Source: Condylostoma magnum
Taxonomy: Eukaryota; Ciliophora; Heterotrichea; Heterotrichida; Condylostomatidae
Length of the DNA: 62,720 nt
Direction: 5' to 3'
Assembly: GCA_920105805.1 (NCBI GenBank)
Contig: CAKKTI010000078.1
Span: 4,252 to 66,971 of the forward strand
Part shown: positions 11,801 to 24,807 of the stretch, piece after piece
Layout: every line of letters begins with the position of its first letter
Position numbering within the stretch: the stretch's first letter is position 1
Translations under genes and position numbers: made by a program
Notes under the pieces: model-generated
Seen by the model: the letters and a program-made list of their open reading frames with translations, nothing else
Databases searched by the model: none
Told to the model about the DNA's origin: nothing

Positions 11801-12461
11801 CTCACTTGATATAAAAGGGATTATTTTATTTAAAATAGTGAATATTTTCAAAATTTAACGAAACATAGATGCTAAAGGGTGATTGAAACAATATTTATAC
11901 CCTTACACCAGTGAAAGCACCTCTTACTAAAGGTATATCCTAGGATCATGTCTCTATTAACTATTTTTATTTTGGGGTGTAGGATTAACCTAGAACCCCT
12001 GTCCCTATGTCATAAAAGGAGCTTAAAATTTGCTCCTCGACAGTACCTTGTTAAACATATAAATACTAAGCTCTACGGTGCAATTGAGAAGACCCCTTTA
12101 GATAAAATCCCTTTTAAGAGTGGCTGATTAATAGAGAAGTTATGCAGAAGATGCTCCTCTAATTATTAAAATAGCTTATAGAACACAGTGAGGTTATATA
12201 TCTCAAGAACGAATATATCAAGCTGCTGTAAAGCTTGGAAAGAATATATAAAATTTTAAATTAAAACCAGAGGCAAGCGTAAAAAAATTTCCCTCCATTT
12301 TTTCGACCAACCAAATTTCAGTATTAGCTAAATATATCAAATTTCAACTAATTTAGCTTAGAAATACACATAATTTGACTAAAGGTGATATCAGGAATAA
12401 GAGATTAAAAGAAATAAAGACTTTGGAAGAAAGTTAGGAAAATTTGATACTTAATAAAAAT
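8815..12461. other. 3.6 kb gene-poor AT-rich region (one small candidate gene inside)
   Basis: Both strands were read in several frames. Because all codons are sense, long frames are open everywhere. Several look superficially protein-like, for example minus-strand 10140-12250 and plus-strand 10860-12360. Neither shows a recognisable domain, a clear start, or the excess of G at codon position one seen in nearby real genes. The stretch just before 12461 resembles the flank of the pseudogene at 16300 and belongs to the duplicated channel unit. I see no RNA gene or terminal repeat. Confidence 0.45.
9723..10103 (-). CDS. small hypothetical protein (126 aa)
   Basis: ATG 10103 opens a 126-residue frame closed by TGA 9725-9723. 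The product is charged and helical, with balanced Asp/Glu and Lys/Arg (for example EEFILQHRLKVKDYNYLDK and RQIAVERLHECIYL). This differs clearly from the Ile/Asn/Tyr-rich translations of the surrounding AT-rich DNA. No family is recognised. It stands alone, about 900 bp from the ankyrin-kinase start. It could also be the surviving piece of a decayed gene. Confidence 0.42.
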
Positions 12462-15400
12462 ATGAATACGGATTAATCAAATATCTCAAGCAATTTTTCC
12501 GAGTTGCAAGACATCTAGAAGGACGACTATATGTAAGATGTTATAGAAAGCTTTTTCTACAGAGACCTTGAATTTACTGAGACTATAATTGCTGCTGAAA
12601 TAATCGAATAGTTTTTAGCAGTATCAACGCATGAATCCAAAAATATCTAATTATACAATTTTAACACTCTGAAAAAGGTTGGTGAGCTGGAGGGTCATTG
12701 TAAACCCGTGACTTCACTTACAACTACAAAGGAATATCTAGCAGCCTTTTCTTCTTGAGAAGGTACTATAATCATATGGGATATGAAAAATTTGAAGTAA
12801 ATTTGTTGCTTTAAATAGGTAGGATCAGTCTCAAAGATAGGAGCATATAATTAATTTATATTTGGCTATAATTAGAATTTCAAGCAAATATCTGTATTTG
12901 ACATAGATAAAATGGAAAAGATACGTGAATTGGAAAGCCCTACTTCAGGGACTACTTGCCTAGTAGGAGTTAAAGGTAAAGTTGCTATAACTTAATATAA
13001 GGAAAAAAGAGTTTGCTTATTAAATATTGAGGGTTAATCAGCAGCAGAGTTTCTAGAAGGTCATAGTATTAGTATCGATAGTTTAACAGTACATTAAGAG
13101 AGGCTTATCTCATTTAGTTCAGACAAAACTATTAGAATTTGGAATGTTGATGATATGTCTTAAATAGGAATACTAGAAAACCACGGATCAGCTATATCTC
13201 ACATAGCTGTCATAAATGATTTACTCGTCTCAAGGGATATGCAATATGTTTATAGATTGTGGGATTTAGAAACTCATTAATAAATAAAATCATTTAAAGG
13301 TAGTGATGGATTTTTGATCCATTTTAAGGGAGTTAATAATTACTTATTCGAATGCGAAAGGAAAAAAGTTCGTTTCTGGGAATTTGATGAAGAGTGAGAG
13401 TAAATATAATTTCAAGCTCATTAAAAAATTATTTGATGTTTTACTGTTATTGGTAATCTATTAGCTTCAGGATCAGAAGATAATACAATCAAATTATGAA
13501 GCATTTCTAACTGGGAGTAAGTTGGGACTCTTGAGGGACATTAAGATACTGTTGGATACCTTATAGAAATTTAAGATTTACTTGCATCAGGATCGTATGA
13601 TAAAACAATAAGATTATGGAACATTAAAGAATAAGTATAAGTAGGAGTATTAAAAGGACATAATGGCGCCGTATTAGCTTTGGCAATTGTAGATTAATTT
13701 CTAGTCTCTTTATCTGGTGATAAGACTATAAGAGTATGAGATATTTAAGTAATGTAAGAAATATGTTGTATGAAGAGAGACAATAGTGACCCAATAAGCC
13801 TTGCAGTGGTAAATGGAATTATAGCATAAGGAATAAATAATTCTGATAAGATCATATTATGAGATTATAAATAAAAGAAGGAAATTGGGGAACTATGGAT
13901 AGGTTATGGATCAGCTCATTATACAGCTTCATACAATGGTTAACTTATATCAGGAGGGGGTAATGAAATTCAGTTTTGAGATATTACAGAATAAAAACAA
14001 GTTGGATTAATAAATGCAAAAAAAACCATTAATTCTATTATAATAATGGAAAACTTACTAATTTATCATGATACAGACGATTGTGTACACGTTTATAATA
14101 TTTTGGATTAACTAAAATTAGCATAATTCAAATTTTAAATGTTAATAGGATCCCTAATAGTTAAAGATGAATAACTTATTATTGGAGGAGTAAAACATAT
14201 AATTGTTAAGAATATAGAGTTTAACTATTGAATAGGTGATGGATCTTATGATGATATCAATCAAATCAAATAAATTGCAATGGGTAAAAGAACTACATAT
14301 GATAAAGCATGAAATAATCATGTAATAAAGCCTTATTAGGTAAACATTTTACATATATTGGCCTATTAAGGAAAATATCAGCTACTTTAAGATGCATTAG
14401 AAGCAGGTTGTTTCTTTATCTAAGCAAAGAATGGTGATACTCCTCTAACAATAGCTTTAGATAAAAACTAGATTAAATGCGTTGAAGTCCTTTTAAAATA
14501 TATTGCTGAGATTGAAAATAAAGCTGAGAAAATAAGAGTACTTAATTTGATTCGCAATGATTTTGGAAGAATTATAAATTTAAACTCAGTCCACTTAGTA
14601 GCATTTTTTGAGTCTTTAACTTTGAATTAGATAGATTAAATTAAGTTATCGAGTTTACCTTAGTATTTTTCAACGAAATACTAAGTATGAAACTATTAAA
14701 TTGAAAATGAAGCTACTGAATATTAAAATATCAAAAAGAGTGAATCCCTTATTCAATTAAATATATTAGAAGGATCTTAAGAAAGCGTTCAAATACTAGA
14801 TGCTCTATTAGAGATTAAAAAGGCTGAATGCTTACGCACTGACTTTGTTTAATCATTAATTGGATACAAGTTCAATCAGTTCTATACAGCATTCGTTATC
14901 TTATCAATTCTAAATATAACCAATTTAGCTTTTATGCTAATGATTACCTTTAATGATGACGTATGAACTAAGTCTATTCTGATTTATTTATTCCTCATTA
15001 CAAATCTTATATTTGTAGTCTTTGAGATAATTTAAATATTAACAACTAAATAAAACTATTTCTAATCAATCAAGAACTACATCGATATCTTAAGAATTAG
15101 TTTAGCATATGTATGGGGAGTCACTATGCTATTATATCAATTTGAAAAATCAGACTATATTGATATACTCACCTTCATCGTATATGTTTTGTTTTGGTTT
15201 GAAGGTTTAACTGCTTTTAAGATTATTAACCAAACAAGGTATTACATATGGCTTATTTAATAAGTAGTATAAGATCTAGTAGGATTCTTTGCTATTATGG
15301 TTTACTTCCTTCTAGCCTATACTACTATCTTTGGTAATACAATCAACCAAGATTTCTTGTAAACATTGAAAACATCATACAATTTACTTCTGGGTGATTT

Positions 15401-15932
15401 TGATGTAGACTCATTTACAAATACCTAATGGATTCTATTCATAATTGGTTCAATGTTACTGCTAGTAGTAATGCTAAACCTTTTAATATCTATCATATCA
15501 GAGTCATTTGATAAGATATCATTTGAGAGAATGGAATCAGATTCAAAATTAAGACTAGAACTAATATTAGAGGTAGAAAACTGTATGTTTTGGAATAGAG
15601 ACAAAGAAGACTTGAGATTGATTACTTCTTATACTAATTATGCAGGTGAAGATGTTGGAGAAGATGAATGGGAAAGTAGAATCAGACTGCTATATAAAAA
15701 TGGAATAGCACTAAAACAATAGGCTGAATAGAATAGTATTTAATTTAGAAAACAATTAGAATAACTTTAAAAGTAATAAGAATAAGCTGAAAGTCGATTA
15801 GATTAAATTAGTAGTCAATAACAATAAATTGACACTCGGTTCGAGCAAATGGACTAGAGCGCAAGAGTTGAAATGAATAGTCTATCAAGCAAGGTTGATC
15901 AGATACTAGAAATGCTATCAAGCAACCATTAG
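12462..15932 (+). CDS. WD40-ankyrin-TRP-like channel fusion, copy A
   Basis: One frame of 1156 residues runs from ATG 12462 to TAG 15930-15932. Residues 1-620 hold about 12 WD40 repeats (LLASGSYDKTIRLWNI and DKTIRVWDI are clear ones; several Trp are encoded by TGA). Residues 630-720 hold ankyrin-like repeats (NGDTPLTIALDK). After a linker there are six predicted TM helices (about 810-1030). The last, FIIGSMLLLVVMLNLLISII, resembles TRP/polycystin-type S6 helices, and the loop before it (LLGDFDVDSF) sits where a pore would be. A conserved ESFDKISFERME segment and a Gln-rich coiled coil end the protein. The start was chosen because copy B (33647-37126) aligns from the equivalent Met. It is probably a cation channel whose cytoplasmic beta-propellers sense partners. 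Ion and location are unknown. Confidence 0.8.
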
Positions 15933-16299
15933 ATATTAAGCAAATTTTAGCAGAATATTACTATATAATTACCCTTGTACTTAGTAAATAAAATTAATAA
16001 TAATCATATTTATAATAAAGTATCTAGAATTAAGATTTACCTGCTTATGAACAAAGCTTTTATTTCATTTATAATCCTTGATAGAATTAGTATTAGTTAA
16101 AATTTAGCTCATTATAGCATTTAGCTTTATTATATAATTATATACATCATAAATGATGTTATCTTCATTTACTAGTAATGGTTTCTTATGCATGTGAGTA
16201 CTATATCTATTGTCTAAAAGTTAATGGTATCTTTCATTGTTTCCCTAAATTATTTCTAATTGATTTGCATATTCTTCTGTTTTTTTAATTTTTCCTATA
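15933..16299. other. intergenic, AT-rich
   Basis: No coding signal was found. It separates channel copy A from the broken partial copy downstream. Confidence 0.4.
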
Positions 16300-17060
16300 A
16301 GTTCTTAGTAGTAGAAAAGTTTAGAAATGATTTATAAAATTTATACTTAATCTTGAGACGAACGTTAAAAAATTCCCTAGATTTTGTTGACCAACTTCAG
16401 TATCAACTAAAAGCTTATCAATCAGTTTAGCTTAGAAAGTTATATAATCTTATGCAAGATGGCAACAATTATTAATGATTAGAGGAAATAAAGACATTTG
16501 AAGAGATTAATAGGAATTACATAAGAAAGTTAGGATATTTGATAGTTAATAAAAATATGCTTATAATCAAATATCCCTAGCAATTTCTCCGATCTACACG
16601 ACATATAGAGGGATTATTATATGGAAGATGTTATATTTAGTTTTCTCTACAAAGACTTTGCCTTTACATAGAATATACTTGTTGCTAAAATAATCGATTA
16701 ATTTTTAGTAGTATCAACGAATGAATCTAATAATATCTAATTATACAATACCAATACTATGAAAAAAGTGAGTTAAGTGATTATCTAGTATCCCTTTCTA
16801 GTAAAAAGGGTACTATAATAATATGAAAAATATGAGTTGCTTAACACAAATTATAAGCCTAGAAGCATGTAATTCATTTATGTTTGGCTATGATTAGGAT
16901 AATAAGACAACACTCGTATTTGATATAGATAAATGGAAATGGTATGTGAATTGGAAAGTCCTAGAAAGATTCGTTATCTAGTATGAGTTAAAAGTAAAGT
17001 TGCTGTAGCTAGTTTATAGATAGCGAAATTTACTTATTAGATATTGAGAATGTTTCTTCA
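16300..17060 (+). pseudogene. truncated, decayed copy of the WD40-channel gene 5' end
   Basis: This stretch aligns by eye, with many substitutions and small indels, to 12240-13035. That covers the upstream flank, the start region and the first WD40 repeats of channel copy A. Shared landmarks include the aataaaaatatg start block near 16550, gtatcaacg near 16705 and a gtactataat block. No single frame can be followed through it because of several small indels, and nothing of the ankyrin or TM part is present. It looks like a partial tandem duplication lying about 400 bp downstream of the parent gene. Age cannot be given, but the divergence is far greater than between the tandem WD40 genes at 29652-32841. 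Confidence 0.75.
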
Positions 17061-17190
17061 TTATTCTCATCTAACCTTTGGCATTTCTCCAAAAGAAAAG
17101 TTACTATCTTGCACTCTTCTCCCTACATATATCATTTTATTAAGCACTTGTTTGTTTTCCATTGTTATAATGCTATTAAATAATATATAA

Positions 17191-20100
17191 ATGGACCAAG
17201 TACAGAATATTGGCATACTGCAGTAATTTAAAAGTCAAATAACACTTTACTATCGTCTTCGTCGTAGTATCAAAAGTACAAGTTCCAAGCATTTTACTAT
17301 ATTCTACTCTGTAATGGTTGTAATCTAAATATTCTCAGTACTGTTTCCTTTAAATGATCCAGGAGAGCTAAGATGGAATGCGCCTTTATTCGAGTGATTA
17401 ATACTAGTGGTAAATTACATTGGAAAACCTTATCTACTCTTATAGTATTACTAAATCGATATGTTAGAATTTTACTTTGTGATTTCTGGCATTTATTTAA
17501 GTTTTCTTGTACTAAGAGTAGCCATTAATTTTTACTAGTTTTTGTCGAAAAAGGCTTAATTTATGTTTAAATAAAGGCGTAAAAAGCACTTGAATGTTAT
17601 AATGCTGATTGACTAGATTGCTTCTTATAGCTTTTTGCAAATCCTGTATATTCCTAGTATAACCTTTTACAGCTGGTAGATTGGTTGCTGGTATCATCAA
17701 GATTGCAATACTACTTTGAAGAGCGATGCTTATGTGGGATTAAGTTGCCTTTGTATGTTTATTATTACAATTTTTTCACTAATGGATAAATTCTGCCTTT
17801 GTACATTTTATAAGCATGGCTCTTATATAAGTTCTTCGTCCCCTGAAATTAGACTTAAATTAGAATTATTGAAGTTCTTAATGATTATAAATATATAATC
17901 AATGCGGTTTAACCAGCATGGCATTGTAATGATAATAACAATGGGAGCTTCTGCAATATTTTAACTCCTGATGCCTCTTAAGTATATGTTTTACTATCAA
18001 AAGCAGTTAAACTTGATTGAAGTTTTCTTAGGTGTCATTTTTACAATGTACACGGCTGCCTTAATGCTTAGAGTTTTGTTTTAAATCAATGAAATTGCAG
18101 TCACTATGGTATTTGTGCTGACTAGCGCTTTAGTCTTTATAGTAATAAGGTAGAAGTATGGAAGTAATTAGCTTTTAGAATTCTTAGGAACCCCAAAAAT
18201 ATACACAAAACTATTCAAAATGAGCTCGAATCCCAACCAAGACGCTTATTTCGATTATTAAAATAATAAACTGTAGAAACTTGAAAATGACTTGTAGAGT
18301 TCATCAGGAAATTAGCTTGGAAATAAATTCAATTTCTGGAAGTTGTATTATTAGTATGGCTAAAAGAATATGAATACAACTAAGTATCTAATTTCCTATT
18401 TATTCAATCACACTTCAACTTTTTATGACAATATCGAAATAGGCTATGCTTTTTATTTAATAAAGGACTTTTTAAAAAAGAATCCATAGGAGCTAGAAGT
18501 GATAGACTTTGTACGCTCAGCTTTCTTTATAAAGCAATTTACAAAATTCGAGAAGATGTTATCCCTCACTCATTTTGAACTGTTTTCAGAATTATCAATG
18601 CATCATAAGCAAACCAAGCGAATCTCTTTCCTATAAAATAAGCTTTAAATCACATTCTAAGACTTTCGGTATTTTAAAAGGTAAGTCCAGTCAAGCACTA
18701 GGAAAAACATTTATTGTTTATTATGCATTGCTAGAATTTATGGGGCCTTAGGATTGGTTTAAAAGCAGAATAAGTATTTAGTTCTTTGTAGTAATCTACG
18801 TCTTTAGTACTCATAGTCACAAAGTAGAGAAATGAAACTTAGTTTTTATAATCCTAGCTCTTTTGTGATTATTTTATCAGCTGAAAAGAAGAACTAAGGA
18901 GAAATTTTGCAAAGCATGAATGAACAAGCTTATGGTTATAGCAAGTAGGATTTAGTAGGAAACTCATTTAAGATATTAGTACCTAGTGCAATATCTGATA
19001 AGCAATCATTTTTTTACTAGAACAATAAAATTGCATCATTACCTGAAAAGTTTTACTCTAAGATTCATACTATGATAATAAAGGATAGTTCAGATAATCC
19101 AATTATGATGGAGTGCAAAATCAAGTTGGTCAATGAACGCAGAACTGGAAATTTGCTAGTAATTGTGGCAATGTAGTAGAATAAAAATGTTAATTTTGCT
19201 ATTTTAGATGAGAATTTCGGAACAATTTAAGATATGACTTTAAAATTCAAACAATATCTGAATATTGACTCATATTAAGTTAATTATAAAGATTACTTTT
19301 GCTTACCTAATGATGAAGAGTTTCAGGACTAAAAGATAATCTGGTATTAGTAATCTAGTAGTGATCCATCCTTGTACTCTTATATATACACTAAAAACTT
19401 TAAAATATTCTCAAAGTACTAGCATCAATTCCTTATACTAAACTCTAATTAGCTTACTTTTGAGGAATTTTAATAATAAAATAATCCAGTAAAAATAGAG
19501 ACTTAACAAACCTTTACAAATCTTAACTCAGATAATTTCGCAACTACAAACTGTAATAATGATATTGAAGTAAGTAAATATGGGATTACTTCCAATACAT
19601 CCCGGTCAAGTTCTAATTTTATGTCTTATCATTTAAGAACTAATATGTAATTCATACATAAATTAATAACCAGCTCATTTCGTAGTATCTACATTTCAAC
19701 CTTTCTAATCCTTATAGTGTGCATTATATGCAATTTTATACTCAAAGGACAAAATGATTATTTGAATGATATTATGACTATTATTAACGACTATGGAAAC
19801 TTAAGATCTGAGGCATCCTTGGGCGCATATTGTAGTAAATAACTCTTTTTAATAAACTATGGATTAGAAATGCAGCCTTAAGATTCGTTAAGAGACTGCT
19901 TAAGGCAGGTAAATAGCAACTTTAGGGAGTTTGGAAGTGACTTACGGGAACTTATTGATAACTAAAACAATGATTTCATCAAAAACAAGCTGAGAGAACC
20001 TATTTTCTTGTGGTATGAATTTGAAATCGACAATTTCACCAAATACAAAGCAAATTTATACTAGATAATGGACTAAGTGCAAAAGAATACTGAAAATTTA

Positions 20101-21931
20101 AGCCATTTGCCAATTTAAGAGGTGAACACTGAAAGCTAGAGCTTTATGAATGTGTACAAAAACGCACCTGTTAATGTATTACACTACTTGAATATAACAC
20201 TTACTGAATTTGTAGACGATGCTTCTGAAAATCTGAATTATTAAATACAAATTCTTCAGTACATTGGTATTACCATTATTATTTTTATAAGTGTTATCTA
20301 AAGCCTGTTATTAGTATTTTTATTGCTGATTTTAGACAGAAAAAGAAAATATTTCTGGAGGTTTATAACGAGCTGGCCTGTAAATATAGCCATGTCCATA
20401 AAAGAAACCTCTAAAGATCACCTAGTAGATGAATTAGAATATGACATAAATTAAATTCAATTCGGAGGAACTGGGAACACTAAATACACGAGACAAACTT
20501 CATATTACGTTCTAATTATTAGTTTGACTTTATTTTACATAGCAGTAGGAATTTCCTCCGCACTTAATCTAAACGCCGAAGCTGTAAGTATTTAATAAAT
20601 TTTGACATACCAGCCAAGCTACTTAAACTGATCAGAGTATCGGAAATCCTTGGTAAGTTTGATAAACTTCTGGACAGTGGAGACATACTTGGATTAAATT
20701 GATTTGGGGAGGTAGGACATTATTCTAGATTTCATAGAAGTTCCTAAATCTTAAGAAATGTTGTATGCAATATCAAACGATTTGCTGTACTTTTAAAGAT
20801 CGTTAAAAAATGAGAACTCCAAGCTAAATTTGCAAAATATTGAAATGTCAGCAGAGTAATTTTTAATTTTATACGAGAAATGCTCTGATTACGAATAAAC
20901 TAGTAAAGGCTTGAGTCCAGCTCTGTTTGATTTCATTTACGATTCGAATAATCTTTCACAGGAACAACCTACAATTGAATAACTATAAAAACTGTATAAT
21001 TTCACTACTAACTTGCAAATCTGCTTAAATAAGTCTCAAAACGAATATCAGAAAAATGCAGAGTCTTTATTAACTGATATAATAAATTAGAATTACTTTG
21101 GAATTGCATATATAATAGGTGGCTCATTACTGTTTATGATAATCGTCATAAGAAACCTAATGATAAAATTTGAGCAATATACTATAAACGAGATAAAAAT
21201 GCTAGAATTTGTTACATCTGATATAGTATACAAGAACAAAACAGTGTTCAACAAATATGAGTAATAAAATTTCCTCAATTCTGACTTTTAGTCCCTTTAT
21301 TATGCAGTCTTCGTGCAAATACATGATAGTCTTAAACCTCTTTCAGATACATTGAAGCATTATTTAGTCTGTTCTAGATAGCAAAGTAAATTGGCACTTT
21401 ACTCTAAAAGATTCTAGTAATTCCCTAAATTCTGAAAAAGGAACATCGAAGTAAGGGTTTTCCTCGTATTACTGGTTATTTGCTGATTTTAATTACATGT
21501 GAGTCTATTACTGCTTCTAATTCATTTTCTCAGTTAATGTAATTCAAGTTTTAGGAAGATCTACCGGTGAGAGTGACTGCATGGTCTTAAGTATCTATGC
21601 AATTAGGCCCTCTCACAGCACACTCGATACTAAACTCCTTTTACCAGCATCAATTTTATTCCTATCTTTAGCAAGCTTTCTGCTTAATGTCTGATAAAAT
21701 TATAATAAGAAGGAACAGTTTAAACTTAAATAACACTTTTTAATAGAACAAAGAAGCAAGTGAAACTAATTTTCCTATTATATAAGCACAGTCAAAGCTA
21801 TAAGTGACATTTAACAACTATAAATAATGTAAATCTTCTATAAAGAGCACAAGGAACGATATTTTGTAAATGATGTAGTTAACTCAGAAAAGACAGTATA
21901 TATTTACATTATTATTGTATCTATATACTAA
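17191..21931 (+). CDS. large polytopic membrane protein with PAS-like region (TmcB-type)
   Basis: The gene encodes 1574 residues from ATG 17191 to TAA 21929-21931, with a 16 bp intron at 21533-21548. The N-terminal 330 residues hold about eight TM helices. A helical repeat-like region (about 380-520) follows. Then comes a PAS-like segment (about 575-640: FVIILSAEKKNQGEI, then GYSKQDLVGNSFKILVP). The second half has at least six further TM helices separated by extracellular-looking blocks with N-x-S/T sites. This order matches the large ciliate proteins often labelled TmcB or PAS S-box proteins. PAS domains bind small ligands or sense redox or light, but nothing shows which applies here. Residues about 500-560 are poorly typical and may hide another tiny intron. 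The gene converges on the GBP gene 100 bp away. Confidence 0.65.
21533..21548 (+). other. 16 bp intron in the TmcB-type gene
   Basis: The sequence GTTAATGTAATTCAAG has GT..AG ends. Removing it joins a hydrophobic segment (SLLLLLIHFLI) to the frame that continues as STGESDCMVLS and through the rest of the gene. With it retained the downstream frame is Trp/His-rich and implausible. Confidence 0.7.
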
Positions 21932-22031
21932 TATCATAAACTACTAGAAAATTTGCAATTTGCATAAGGATGTTGGAGATATTACTAAATTAATAGAGAA
22001 TAATAACAATACGTTTAAATTATTTATACAA

Positions 22032-24800
22032 TCAAAACTCACTCGAATATCTTTGTGGACTCATCCTGAACTCTTCTAACTTTTAATCATTCATAAGCTT
22101 GTCTAATCTCTGTTTAAGTTGATCTCTCTCATGTGATATTTAAACAATTCTATCATTAAGCTAGAACTCTTTATTTTACCACTCACTGAACTTAATCTTA
22201 AATTCTACCTCAATTTAATCAAATCTTTATTAAATCTCTTCGTTTTATTAACTTAATTTTCTTATTTCACTTCCTTTATTATAGTCTATTTCCCTTAGAT
22301 CTTAAGTATACTGCTCTCTGATTATAGCTAGTTGCTATTTCACATCTTCAATATACACTGGCATGTTATTTTAATTCATCTAATGCACTGCTTCAAGCAT
22401 CTTTATATACCCTTCTCTTTCCTCTTCAACTTATTTCCTAGCTTACTGTAAATGTCTTTATAAAAAGCTTATTTTTGTCTCGAAATATTACTTATCTTAA
22501 TCTGATATTGTATTAACTTGTTAAGGCTTTATTTACTCTACTATCGCAGGCTAATTATACTTCTTTTCTAATAACTGTAATTAAGTCTAAGCTCCTCCCA
22601 ACTAAGTCTCTAACGATTACTTTTAGCTCTACAATGACTTATTTTACTACTTAACCGTATCTAAATACTGTTCTAGACTACTCACCTATGTTTTTAACGT
22701 TTATATTACTGATGAGTTTTCATAGCTTACTTTTTCTTATTCAAACTGCTTATCTGCTAATGCTTTTTCTAGTTCAATAACCTTTTCCCCTTCGTCAAGT
22801 AACTATTTTTTTAACTACTGCACTTATTATTCAAACTTTTAGTTGTTTTACCTCATTGAATCATTTAATTCATCCTTTTAGTTCTTCATTAGTTAAATAT
22901 ACTCATTTTCTCGCTTTTTATAGTCTTCTATATTTTATTCTAAGTATTTAATTTTTTAGTTCTGCAACTCAATTTACTCAATCAATTCACTTTACTTACC
23001 AAAGTTCTCCCTTTATACTTCTTTAAACTTATCCTCTATATTTCAGCACTTTTAATTAGCTTCCTCTATCTACTTATTAGACTCTGTTCTAAGTTATTTT
23101 ATTTAATCTCTTAATTAATTTTCTGCCTTATCTTTTTCTTACTTTATCAGTTCATATTGCTATCTTAAGGAAGTTTCTTTTATTATATTTTCTGATCTTT
23201 CACTCTGAATTACAGCTAATTCACTTTAAAGCATTTCAATTTCTCTTTGCTTTGACTATCTGGACTCTTCACTTATTTATTATACTTTGCCTATTTTATC
23301 TTTCGCTTCTTACAGCTAAAACTCCAGTTCTGTATTTTGCTTCCTTATGAAAAAATCAGTTCCACTTTGCAGCTATTTCACCTAAAATTATAGAATAAAA
23401 CTTTGTTTATTTGGGCCTTCAGGCCCATGTTATATAAAATACTGCTAAAACTGCCTTAAATCTCTCTCAAACTCCAAATAAGAATTATACTCTCCATTAT
23501 TAAACTTTTAATCAATTACTCTATAATTCTCTTTACAAAACTCATCAAACTTTTTATTAGCTTATACCACATTTTCACTTTTAAATTCTTAGTACTTATC
23601 TCTTATCTATTATTCAAGATCTTATCTGTACTCTTCTTTCCCTCCTCCAAATGCTGAAATTTAAAATTACCGCAATGCTTCATTTTTTGCCTTTTCATGT
23701 GCTTTTTTCAATGCATCTGGATCAATAGGAAATCTGTCTTGAATTACTTAAACAACCAAGCTTTCATATAAATACACATTTTCCCTAAGGGCCTTTCCGC
23801 ACTCATTTTTGCATATATAAGTTCACGCATTCTCGATGGTAGGAATAGCCCCACTGTTAATAGCTGTTATATACGACTGTATTAAGTTAGCAATCATCTC
23901 TCCATTCAGCAACTACCCATACATTCCTTTCGGTTGTGTATTAAACAGCACAAATTCCCTTAATTAGTTCATTTAATGCACAAACTCCGGCCTTAAGCTT
24001 CTATTTTCAACTGTATTTAAATTCTATAGCTCTAGTTCTCCCTATACTGGCCTAACCATACAAAAACATTCCCTGTTCCTAAAGAAATTTTTCAACAATC
24101 TTCTAATCCTATTCTTCTCCTCTACAGTGTCAGAATACCCCTTTTAACTTTCTAAGATGTTCTCCAAGTACTAATTAGGAGATATCTAATCTCCATTTTT
24201 ATCAACTAACTGCAACGAGAAATCCCTTACAACTCACACAAAACTAGGGAAAAACTCCGCATAGTCCTCTGCATCAGCCTGTTCTCTCTTCCCAGCCTTG
24301 ATCTATATATGCTGTGTCAAATTAACCACTAAAGACAGGCTCTATAAAGCCTCCTCATCGATCGATCCTAAAGAATTATATAAAAAGTACGAGGATATAA
24401 GTACAGCCAGTGCAAAAACCCTGGTATCATGATCAATATCCTCATCCATGGCTCCAATTCCCTCTGAGTCTAATATTATTATATTACAGTCCTCTCCTTT
24501 ATTAGTCTTTCCCTTAATCGGACGTCCTCAAAGCCATAATCCCTTAGTACACGCATTAACAGTTGACCCTACATCAAACCCTTGCTTCCTATCCAACAAA
24601 ACTCTGTTTAAAAGAAAAGATTTACCAGTACGATACAGCCCCGCCACACCTACAATTGAAATCGGGGCTGGAATAGACCGCAGGAAATCAATCGCTTCAG
24701 GGTTTATAATAAACTAGCTCTACTAAGTAGAAAAGGTTACTAGTGATATAGGGCGGTCAGCAAATTCCTAATAAGAGTCTGCAAAGGAAATTTAAGACAT
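22032..24800 (-). CDS. guanylate-binding protein (GBP/atlastin-type large GTPase) with long coiled coil
   Basis: A frame of 922 residues runs from ATG 24800-24798 to TGA 22034-22032. The GTPase domain spans about residues 15-290. The P-loop is GLYRTGKS, the switch region holds GSTVNACTKGLWLW, G3 is LDSEGIG, and VVRDF carries the GBP-type RD motif in place of the usual G4. A helical middle follows, then about 450 residues of Glu/Gln/Lys-rich coiled coil to the C-terminus. GBPs are dynamin-like GTPases that assemble on membranes. In animals they are immune effectors, and in protists and plants the role is mostly unknown. There is no C-terminal CaaX box. The start codon lies 7 bp from that of the divergent TSNAXIP1-like gene. 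No alternative Met lies before the P-loop. Confidence 0.9.
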
Positions 24801-24807
24801 AATAAAA
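24801..24807. promoter_or_regulatory. 7 bp gap between two divergent start codons
   Basis: Only aataaaa separates the minus-strand GBP ATG (24800) from the plus-strand ATG (24808). Promoter elements of each gene must therefore sit in the other's 5' coding region, unless the true starts are internal. Confidence 0.6.

Noticed and set aside
10140-12250. A continuous minus-strand frame of about 700 codons, including a WD40-like snippet near 11540
   Set aside because: With no true stop codons any frame stays open. It is poor in Asp/Glu/Gly, lacks a start and shows no consistent domain, and a plus-strand frame over the same DNA looks equally good.
10860-12360. Plus-strand frame rich in TM-like segments that would extend channel copy A far upstream
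   Set aside because: Copy B starts at the Met equivalent to 12462, and G frequency at codon position one is no higher than in the other frames.
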